From: JAAYUK01 sp035319145
GTDB taxonomy: Bacteria; Nitrospirota; Thermodesulfovibrionia; Thermodesulfovibrionales; Dissulfurispiraceae
Assembly (NCBI GenBank): GCA_035319145.1
Contig: DATHDH010000008.1
Coordinates: 1-12,722, forward strand
Length of the DNA: 12,722 nt
Direction: 5' to 3'
The first letter of the stretch is position 1, and every line of letters starts with the position of its first letter. The notes under the pieces are model-generated. The model worked only from the letters and a program-made list of their open reading frames with translations, was not told the DNA's origin and ran no database searches. This document shows positions 1 to 5,689 of the stretch, piece by piece. Made by a program: the position numbers and the translations under genes.

Positions 1-89
1 GTGGTAGACCACCACGTCGATAGGCTGGCGGTGTAAGTGGAGTAATCCATTGAGCTTACCAGTACTAATAGCCCGTGCGTCTTGACCAC
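1..89 (+). rRNA. 23S ribosomal RNA, 3' end (partial)
   Basis: The first bases match the conserved 3' end of bacterial 23S rRNA: the segment around GATAGGCTGG, then GTGTAAG, TTGAGCTTACC and AGTACTAATAGCCCGTG, ending in CTTGACC. The 5' part lies outside the window. The end near base 89 is set by comparison with the remembered E. coli 3' end (CTTAACCTT) and may be off by a few bases. No 5S rRNA follows before the terminator at 187-223, although bacterial operons usually place 5S within about 100-200 bases. Confidence 0.93.
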
Positions 90-155
90 TTCCTCACCTT
101 CCCCTTGCACCACCTCTTTATTCCCTTACTTCACCCCCGTGGTGTCATTTTCCGC

Positions 156-183
156 TTGCAATTCCAGTCAGTGTGTCTATAAT
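156..183 (+). promoter_or_regulatory. Candidate sigma-70-type promoter for rpoD
   Basis: TTGCAA at 156-161 (4 of 6 matches to TTGACA) and a perfect TATAAT at 178-183 are separated by 16 bp. The predicted transcript start, near 189-191, falls inside the left arm of the terminator hairpin at 187-216. A transcript from here would begin with that hairpin and reach the rpoD ATG at 246 after about 55 bases. This would let rpoD be expressed independently of the upstream rRNA operon. It is inferred from sequence only. Confidence 0.6.
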
Positions 184-186
184 TGT

Positions 187-223
187 AATTAAAGAAAGGG
201 AGACCTTTCTTTAATTATTTTTT
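187..223 (+). terminator. Rho-independent terminator after the rRNA gene, at the start of the rpoD leader
   Basis: A perfect 13-bp inverted repeat (AATTAAAGAAAGG, 187-199, and its complement, 204-216) closes a GAGA tetraloop and is followed by ATTTTTTT at 217-223. This is a standard intrinsic terminator on the plus strand, suited to ending the rRNA operon. It ends only 22 bases before the rpoD ATG and overlaps the predicted +1 of the 156-183 promoter, so it may also act as an attenuator or 5' stabilising hairpin of the rpoD mRNA. There is no T-run for the minus strand. Confidence 0.85.
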
Positions 224-245
224 GTGTGTTTTCGGAGACCGAGAT

Positions 246-1670
246 ATGAAAGAAAAAGACATATTTGAAGAAATCGTTAACCTGGGCAAACGCCGCGGCG
301 TCATTACCTATGATGAGATAAACGAGGCCCTTCCGTCGGAATATTTTTCGCCTGACGAGCTGGAAGATCTCATGGACGTGCTGAGCGACATGGGTGTCAA
401 GGTTGTAGACGAGGACGGGGCTGCAGTTGAAGAAGAGGCCGAGGAAGAGACCGAAGAGCAAGAGCGCTCTGAAGACCTTGTCCAGGCATACTTCAATTCA
501 ATGGGCGACATCTCTATCCTCACGAAATATGAGGAGATCGAGCTTGCCAAGAAGCTTGAAGAGGGCCGCGATATCATCAATAATACGCTTCTGACGTTGC
601 CACTCTATGAAAAACTGCGGGATACGATAGTCTCGGAAGAAGACGAAGACGAGATGATCAGCGAAGAAGAGCGGACTGATGAAGCATTGCTGAAGACCAT
701 GAAACGGTTGGAAGAGCTCATGAATGTGGTCTCCGATGTGGACCGAAAAATAAGCAAGCACGGTTCCCTGAAGGAGTTTCGCGCCCTTGTCAGCGAAAAG
801 AAGAAGAAGGGCCAGCGAAATGCAAAGCTTTACGAGATTCAACTGAAGGAGGTTCAGGGGGAATACAAGAAGGTCGAGCAGGAGACCGGCAAGAGAACGG
901 ATGAATTGCGGGAGATGTGGGCCCGGATTTCCAAGGCCCGCCATCTTGTAACCGAAACGAAAAACGAGCTTATTACACGCAACCTTCGTCTTGTGGTCAA
1001 TATTGCAAAGAATTACGTGGGCCGCGGCTTGCCGCTTTTGGACCTGATTCAAGAGGGCAATATTGGTCTCATGAAGGCGGTCGACAAGTTTAAGTATGAA
1101 AAAGGGTTCAAATTCAGTACGTATGCGACATGGTGGATTCGCCAGGCAATAACGCGTGCCTTGATTGATCAGACAAAGACCATCAGGGTTCCGGTACATA
1201 TGATGGAATTCTACAATCGGGTAACGAAGGCCTCGCGGGAGCTGACCCAGCTCCTTGGCCGCGAACCGAATAATGAAGAGATAGCTAAGAAACTTGTTGT
1301 TCCGGTGCGGAAGGTGGAAGAGGTCTTCCGGGCGATCCAGGACCCGATAGCGCTTCAGACTCCAATCGGCGACGAGGATACCGAGCTTGAGGATTTTATC
1401 GGCGATAAGACAAGCCCGTCTCCGTATAGCGATGCGGAACGTATCGAAACGTCCGAGCAGATTCAGAAGGTCTTGGAGTCGCTTACGCCGAAGGAGGAGA
1501 CGGTCATCAAGATGCGCTTCGGCATCGGCGTCGACCGAGACCATACGCTTGAAGAAGTCGGTCGATACCTCTCAATCACTCGTGAGCGTGTTCGTCAGAT
1601 AGAGGCGAAGGCCCTCAGGAAGCTCAAGCACCCGAGCCGCCTGAAATACCTCAAAATCCTTTCGAGCTGA
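246..1670 (+). CDS. rpoD: RNA polymerase sigma factor RpoD (sigma-70, primary type)
   Basis: This is the RNA polymerase subunit that recognises promoters and melts the -10 element. The 474 residues show an N-terminal region-1.1-like segment (VNLGKRRGVITYDEINEALP), a strongly acidic linker, region 1.2 (DLVQAYFNSMGDISILTKYEE), region 2 (NLRLVVNIAKNYVGRGLPLLDLIQEGNIGLMKAVDKF on to YATWWIRQAI), region 3 (IRVPVHMMEFYNRVTKASREL) and the region 4 helix-turn-helix (YLSITRERVRQIEAKALRKL) at the C-terminus. Region 1.1 argues for a primary rather than alternative sigma. It is shorter than the roughly 613-residue E. coli protein because the non-conserved insert is small. The ATG at 246 has GGAG at 234-237, 8 bases upstream; the TTG at 222 in the same frame lies in the terminator T-run and is rejected. 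dnaG, the usual neighbour, is absent; an rRNA gene lies upstream instead. A 20-bp terminator follows. Some otherwise near-invariant positions differ (MMEFYNRV), so a second copy elsewhere in the genome is possible. Confidence 0.95.
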   Translation: MKEKDIFEEIVNLGKRRGVITYDEINEALPSEYFSPDELEDLMDVLSDMGVKVVDEDGAAVEEEAEEETEEQERSEDLVQAYFNSMGDISILTKYEEIELAKKLEEGRDIINNTLLTLPLYEKLRDTIVSEEDEDEMISEEERTDEALLKTMKRLEELMNVVSDVDRKISKHGSLKEFRALVSEKKKKGQRNAKLYEIQLKEVQGEYKKVEQETGKRTDELREMWARISKARHLVTETKNELITRNLRLVVNIAKNYVGRGLPLLDLIQEGNIGLMKAVDKFKYEKGFKFSTYATWWIRQAITRALIDQTKTIRVPVHMMEFYNRVTKASRELTQLLGREPNNEEIAKKLVVPVRKVEEVFRAIQDPIALQTPIGDEDTELEDFIGDKTSPSPYSDAERIETSEQIQKVLESLTPKEETVIKMRFGIGVDRDHTLEEVGRYLSITRERVRQIEAKALRKLKHPSRLKYLKILSS

Positions 1671-1684
1671 CAGTAGATTTTTTG

Positions 1685-1732
1685 AACGACGAAGGGGGAT
1701 GCATCTGCCATGCATCCCCCTTCGTCGTTTTT
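1685..1732 (+). terminator. Rho-independent terminator of rpoD
   Basis: A perfect 20-bp inverted repeat, with arms at 1685-1704 and 1710-1729 and loop CTGCC, is followed by TTTTT (1728-1732). The arms contain GGGGG/CCCCC, so the stem is very stable. It lies between the convergent rpoD and LysM genes. The T-run is on the plus side. Read from the minus strand the stem is followed by CAAAAAATC, so it is not a typical terminator for the LysM gene, although the hairpin could still slow polymerase. Confidence 0.92.
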
Positions 1733-1748
1733 CAGCAGATAAGGTCGG

Positions 1749-2729
1749 CTAGTTTTTGAACATATCGCCGATCAGAATTTCGCCGTTAGTCGATTTTACG
1801 ATAGCTGATGATGTCGCTTCCGTAACATTGATCACTTTTACTGTTCCAATATATGCATTCGGCGCCTGCGCTGCAAACAGCTTGAATTCATCGCCGAAAC
1901 GAACGCCGTCGCGCATGCCCCTGTCGATGTAGACCGCATCGAAGTTGCCGCCGAGTACGTCCATCGTCATGATCTTTACCACTACGCCCTGGATAGCGGG
2001 TGTGCGAGGCTGGTCGACATAATACGGAGCTTCCACAGGGGTGTATTTCCCGAGGGCGTTGTTGATATTCACTTCGCGATAGGCTTCAATAATCTCTGCG
2101 CGCTGTTTGTCATTGTCCGCAGGGACTACCTGGGCAACACCTATAACTCGCTGCAATGTCCCCAGTTTCTCTTTTGTTATCGGGTGTGATATTTCGACCG
2201 GGTCTGCATAAATATAATATTTCGTGCCCAGTTCAGTAGGTCCATCAGACACAAAGTAGAAGAAATCCCCTCTGCCTAAAATAGTCTTGTCACGACCGGC
2301 GCCGATAATGCGGCCGACTGTCGGCTGCTGGGTCTGCGTAATAGAGCCGACCTTCAGATAATCCTCGCGGCTCATCAAATCGTGAGTCTTCTGAATGGGG
2401 ATTGGCTGCGGCTCGATCGGCCGTGGAGTAATCCGAAGCAAGGATCCGTCGCCCTTCCCGGCAGTATCGGCCAAGCCGTCAGGAATGACAAGCGGACGGC
2501 CGGGATAGATCCAGTGAGGATTCCTGATGTACGGGTTGGCTTTCCATATGCGCTTCCACTTGAACGGGTCGCTGTATTTCGTTGATGAAATATCCCATAG
2601 CGTATCGCCCTTCTTGATCGTATACTCGGAGGCGGTCGATCCGGCGGCATACAGAAGCATCGGCACCCAGACAAGTCCCGCCAATACCAAAAAACGAAAT
2701 ACTCCTGAAGCGCCGCGTAATACTGTCAT
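1749..2729 (-). CDS. Exported LysM domain protein
   Basis: The product is a 326-residue envelope protein predicted to bind peptidoglycan. A signal peptide covers about residues 1-30 (hydrophobic FRFLVLAGLVWVPMLLYA). A LysM domain follows at about 36-84 (YTIKKGDTLWDIS, then IWKANPYIRNPHWIYPGRPLVIP). The remaining 240 or so residues are not recognised; they are probably beta-rich and contain repeated glycine-centred turns (GTKYYIYAD, GDEFKLFA, GEILIGDMF). LysM proteins with this kind of long C-terminal part are common in anaerobic Gram-negative bacteria, and their exact role is unknown. The ATG at 2729 is preceded by a strong AAGGAGG (2734-2740), 4 bases away. The gene begins 17 bp after the bioA stop with no terminator between, so the two are probably cotranscribed. 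Confidence 0.88.
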   Translation of the reverse strand: MTVLRGASGVFRFLVLAGLVWVPMLLYAAGSTASEYTIKKGDTLWDISSTKYSDPFKWKRIWKANPYIRNPHWIYPGRPLVIPDGLADTAGKGDGSLLRITPRPIEPQPIPIQKTHDLMSREDYLKVGSITQTQQPTVGRIIGAGRDKTILGRGDFFYFVSDGPTELGTKYYIYADPVEISHPITKEKLGTLQRVIGVAQVVPADNDKQRAEIIEAYREVNINNALGKYTPVEAPYYVDQPRTPAIQGVVVKIMTMDVLGGNFDAVYIDRGMRDGVRFGDEFKLFAAQAPNAYIGTVKVINVTEATSSAIVKSTNGEILIGDMFKN

Positions 2730-2746
2730 ATGTCCTCCTTAGACAC

Positions 2747-4123
2747 CTAAGTTACTGCAATTATAGATTGTTTGATGGCCGACATCAAGTGGGCCAGGTT
2801 TTCGAGGTTGATTGCGAGCGGCGGCATCACTACCACGACATTACCCAAAGGACGGATAAGAACCGAAGCTTTTCTGACCTCGTATGCCACCTTCCAACCC
2901 ACCTTCTCTTCCCACGCATATGGCTCTTTTGAGGCTTTATCACGCACAAGCTCGATACCTATCATCAACCCCTTGGAGCGCACGTCCCCCACGTGAGGAA
3001 GAGACGCCATTGCTTCGAGATGGCTTTCAACGAGGGCAATCTTTTCCCGCATGATTTCAAGGGTCCGGTCGGATTTAAATATATCGAGACTCGCAACGGC
3101 AGCTGCGCAAGCGAGAGGATTCCCCGTGTATGAATGGCCATGGAAGAAGGTCTTCAGTTCGCTAAATTCGCCCAGAAAGGCTTCAAATATCCCAGCTGAA
3201 GCAAGTGTTGCGGCAAGCGGCATGTATCCGTTCGTTATCCCTTTCGACAGGCACATAATATCTGGCACGATCTGCTCGTGTTCACATGCGAACATTTTGC
3301 CTGTCCGGCCGAAGCCAGTCGCCACTTCATCGGCTATGAGCAACACGTTGTATTGATTGCAGAGGTCCCGAACGCCCTTCAAGTATCCATCAGGCCATAC
3401 GATAATGCCTCCCGCCGCCTGAACGAGCGGTTCGAGGATCACCGCAGCAACCTCTTTGCCATGCTCCGCAAGGAGTTGCTCCAGCGAGGACAGGCATGCC
3501 ATGCCGCAATCAGGCCCCTGTTTGTCCAGTTCGCACCGGTAACAATAAGGCGAAGGGGCTTTAAATGACGTGAAAAACATCGGGCCAAACGTTGCATGAA
3601 ATATATCAACGTTGCCAACGCTCATCGCACCCACGGTATCGCCATGGTATCCGTTTTTAATGCCGACGAATCGCTGTTTCTGTGGCTGCCCTTTATGGAT
3701 CCAGTATTGAAAGGCCATCTTCAGGGCCACCTCAACCGCCGTAGACCCGTTATCGGAGTAAAAAACCTTGGTGAGGCGAGGCTGAAGCCCCGCAAATTGT
3801 TCATTGACAAGGCTGATGAGCTTTTCGGCCAGGATGATTGAAGGCTCGTTGCCGAGCCCGAGAAGCGTGCTGTGGGCAATTCTGTCAAGCTGAGTCCGTA
3901 CGGCCGTGTCTATCTCGGCGCGCCTGTGGCCGTGGATGTTGACCCAAAGTGACGAAACCCCGTCGAGATACCATCGTCCGTCGGTTGTCTTTAGAAAGCA
4001 GTCGCGGCCTTCCGAGATTATAAGGGGTTCTTCCCGCAGCCAGTCTTGCATCTGGGTAAACGGGTGCCAGATAAATTCTTTGTCTGCGGCTGTAATATGC
4101 CTGATATAGTCTGCGTGTGTCAT
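2747..4123 (-). CDS. bioA: Adenosylmethionine-8-amino-7-oxononanoate aminotransferase
   Basis: A PLP enzyme of biotin synthesis that converts 8-amino-7-oxononanoate to 7,8-diaminopelargonate, normally with S-adenosylmethionine as amino donor; cytosolic. Numbering from the ATG at 4123 (458 residues), the sequence shows the BioA signature WHPFTQM at 19-25, GVSSLWVNIHGH at 55-66, NGSTAVEVALKMA near 125-137, YHGDT at 159-163, LLIADEVATGFGRTG with PLP Asp265, and the PLP lysine in SKGITNGYMPL (Lys294). A four-Cys stretch (194, 197, 206, 210) sits in the middle. The frame stays open to a TTG at 4198, but neither start has a clear ribosome site. The ATG is preferred because it gives the usual 15-20 residues before WHPFTQM. 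No other bio gene is in the window. It is probably transcribed together with the LysM gene. Confidence 0.93.
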   Translation of the reverse strand: MTHADYIRHITAADKEFIWHPFTQMQDWLREEPLIISEGRDCFLKTTDGRWYLDGVSSLWVNIHGHRRAEIDTAVRTQLDRIAHSTLLGLGNEPSIILAEKLISLVNEQFAGLQPRLTKVFYSDNGSTAVEVALKMAFQYWIHKGQPQKQRFVGIKNGYHGDTVGAMSVGNVDIFHATFGPMFFTSFKAPSPYCYRCELDKQGPDCGMACLSSLEQLLAEHGKEVAAVILEPLVQAAGGIIVWPDGYLKGVRDLCNQYNVLLIADEVATGFGRTGKMFACEHEQIVPDIMCLSKGITNGYMPLAATLASAGIFEAFLGEFSELKTFFHGHSYTGNPLACAAAVASLDIFKSDRTLEIMREKIALVESHLEAMASLPHVGDVRSKGLMIGIELVRDKASKEPYAWEEKVGWKVAYEVRKASVLIRPLGNVVVVMPPLAINLENLAHLMSAIKQSIIAVT

Positions 4124-4209
4124 ATAGGGCTTAATAGTATCTTTCTCTCTTTTCGTCGCCGGACGACTTTCCTTAAACCGATAGGGGGGAATATCCAAGT
4201 GTAACTTGA

Positions 4210-4239
4210 ATTATGCTGCTACGCCTCATCTTCGCGCAA
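4210..4239 (-). promoter_or_regulatory. Candidate bioA promoter with dyad at the start site
   Basis: On the minus strand, CATAAT (complement of 4210-4215, 5 of 6 matches) lies 18 bp from TTGCGC (complement of 4234-4239, 3 of 6). The predicted start near 4203 falls inside a palindrome at 4196-4208 (CAAGT, GTA, ACTTG), a typical position for a repressor operator. It does not match the long BirA-type operator I know. The -35 is weak, so this is a tentative call. Confidence 0.35.
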
Positions 4240-4250
4240 GCGTCAGGTTC

Positions 4251-4279
4251 TTGACTTTCACGTTGCCTATACGTACTAT
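4251..4279 (+). promoter_or_regulatory. Candidate promoter of the diguanylate cyclase gene
   Basis: TTGACT at 4251-4256 (5 of 6) and TACTAT at 4274-4279 (4 of 6) have the ideal 17-bp spacing. The predicted start is near 4286, giving a leader of about 117 bases. Its -35 is only 11 bp from the candidate bioA -35, so the two genes would be driven by back-to-back divergent promoters. Confidence 0.5.
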
Positions 4280-4286
4280 TGATATC

Positions 4287-4348
4287 GATCGGATCCGCCA
4301 TAAATGCGGATGAGATCGTGTGGATATTCCCGACAGTTCCCTATCCAC
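4287..4348 (+). other. Two consecutive inverted repeats in the dgc leader
   Basis: First element: GATC (4287-4290) and ATCCGC (4293-4298) pair with GCGGAT (4306-4311) and GATC (4314-4317), with a 7-base loop and a 2x2 internal mismatch. Second element: GTGGAT (4320-4325) pairs with ATCCAC (4343-4348) around a 17-base loop. No T-run follows either. The first would lie right at the 5' end of the predicted mRNA. They could be leader RNA structure or protein-binding dyads. I do not recognise a known riboswitch here. Confidence 0.4.
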
Positions 4349-4402
4349 TGCCGGCAACTTAACCTCGCTGGGGAACCGCAGTTCATAAACGGTGAGGAGG
4401 AA

Positions 4403-5455
4403 ATGAAGGAGATGGACGGCAATCAGATGCTCGATGAAGTCTACAATAATGTCAGGATGGCGCTGCCCCTGATGGCCAAGCATAATGTCCCTTCCACCCC
4501 CATGAATTATTCGGTCTGGTACAAGTATGTTTCCGGATCCGACGTCGAGCTGACAAGTGTTATCGATACGATGCGAGAACGCGGCGAGGAATTCACCGAA
4601 GCCAGGAACAAGGAGCTTTACGACAAGTTCTGCTCGGACAACAATGACTCGGAGCTGAAGAAACTCCGCGAAGAGCTTCAGCAGATATTGAAGACCATTC
4701 TTAGGGAAGTGACCGAGTTGACGGGCCAGACAGCGGAATATGATTCATTCGTTTCAAATACGGTACACAAGTTATCGGAAGATGCTTCGCTGCATGAAAT
4801 CAAGGCAGTCATCGGCGCGATAGTCGACAAAACGAAGTTGCTTGCGGGCTACGGTAAGAATGTTCAGGGCAGGTTGACGGAGACGACGGTGGCGCTGGAT
4901 GTGCTGAGGAAAGATCTTGAGCAAGTCAGGAGCGAGGCGCTTATTGATTTTCTTACAGCAGTGCCGAATCGTAAGGCTTTTGATAGCAATCTGACCGAGT
5001 ATGCCAGCGATGCGGTGATATCCGGAACTCGGTTATCCTTGCTGCTTATTGATATTGATCACTTCAAGAAATTCAACGATGATTTCGGACACCTTATCGG
5101 TGACGAAGTCCTGAAATTTGTTGCGCGCAAGATCAAAGAAATAGTCAGGGGTCGCGATCTTGTGGCTCGTTTCGGGGGCGAGGAATTTGCGGTACTCCTT
5201 CCCCAGACGCCGCTTGACGGGGCTGAGGTCGTTGCCGAAAGCATCCGGAAGTTTTTTGCCCAGGCAACGCTCAAAGCTGTTGTAACGTCACGGACCCTTG
5301 GTCATATTACCGTCTCTATCGGTGTCGGACTCTATAGAAACGGCGAACCGCTGAATGAATTGATCCACAGGACTGATGAAGCGCTGTATCGCGCCAAGCA
5401 TGACGGGCGAAACCGTGTAGTGACAGAGGCTGAACAGACCGCTCCCGCTTCGTAG
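4403..5455 (+). CDS. Diguanylate cyclase (GGDEF domain protein)
   Basis: Makes the second messenger cyclic di-GMP from two GTP; cytosolic, with no membrane segment or signal peptide. The N-terminal ~165 residues are helical and carry a motif I recall from many GGDEF proteins (ALPLMAKHNVPSTPMNYSVWY), likely a sensory or dimerisation region. The GGDEF domain follows: DFLTAVPNRKAF, LLIDIDHFKKFNDDFGHLIGD, then RFGGEEF with GGEEF at residues 258-262. The RxxD product-inhibition site is present at Arg249-Asp252. The active site looks intact, so it should be a working cyclase with feedback control. There is no EAL or HD-GYP domain. The ATG at 4403 follows GAGG (4394-4397) by 5 bases within GGTGAGGAGG; the ATG at 4412 is a possible alternative. 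The longer reading back to 4304 runs through the leader inverted repeats and is rejected. Confidence 0.93.
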   Translation: MKEMDGNQMLDEVYNNVRMALPLMAKHNVPSTPMNYSVWYKYVSGSDVELTSVIDTMRERGEEFTEARNKELYDKFCSDNNDSELKKLREELQQILKTILREVTELTGQTAEYDSFVSNTVHKLSEDASLHEIKAVIGAIVDKTKLLAGYGKNVQGRLTETTVALDVLRKDLEQVRSEALIDFLTAVPNRKAFDSNLTEYASDAVISGTRLSLLLIDIDHFKKFNDDFGHLIGDEVLKFVARKIKEIVRGRDLVARFGGEEFAVLLPQTPLDGAEVVAESIRKFFAQATLKAVVTSRTLGHITVSIGVGLYRNGEPLNELIHRTDEALYRAKHDGRNRVVTEAEQTAPAS

Positions 5456-5689
5456 AAACCTTTTCTTAATGCCCATGAATCGCACGCATTGCTTTTCACG
5501 AGCTGTGTGGGCTAAAGCTAACAGCATCTGTATCTACCGATGCCGCGTATCACACACCACTGAGTTGCGAGCAAGTCGCCGACTGAGGGCCAGCGCATCA
5601 GTGTGGTAGAATCTATTATGGCTTGTGCGCCGTGAAGCCTGTGTCTTTTTCTCCTTAAGTGCAGCGACTCCGGGCGAAAAAGGTGGCCT
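5456..5689. other. Intergenic region upstream of the cytochrome gene
   Basis: No gene is seen in these 234 bases. There is no clear terminator for the upstream cyclase. Candidate -10 sequences (TAGAAT, TATTAT) lie in 5607-5624 but lack a convincing -35. GGCTT and AAGCC bracket a 10-base loop just before a short T-rich stretch (TCTTTTTCTCC at about 5644-5654), giving a weak terminator-like shape. The last bases hold the cytochrome ribosome site. Confidence 0.4.

Noticed and set aside
90..186. 5S rRNA or tRNA gene between 23S and rpoD
   Set aside because: There is no cloverleaf, no 5S-like conserved segments, and the base composition is C-rich and G-poor.
498..1544. Long minus-strand reading frame (348 codons) opposite rpoD
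   Set aside because: It lies wholly antisense to a well-supported sigma factor gene, and its protein has no recognisable domain. It is a shadow of codon bias.
4196..4208. BirA operator upstream of bioA
   Set aside because: The dyad CAAGT-GTA-ACTTG is much shorter than the known BirA operator, with half sites about 15 bases apart, and has no clear match to it. It is kept only as an unnamed dyad.
4286..4402. Cyclic di-GMP riboswitch in the diguanylate cyclase leader
   Set aside because: The gene context invites it, but I find none of the conserved GEMM core segments; only generic inverted repeats are present.
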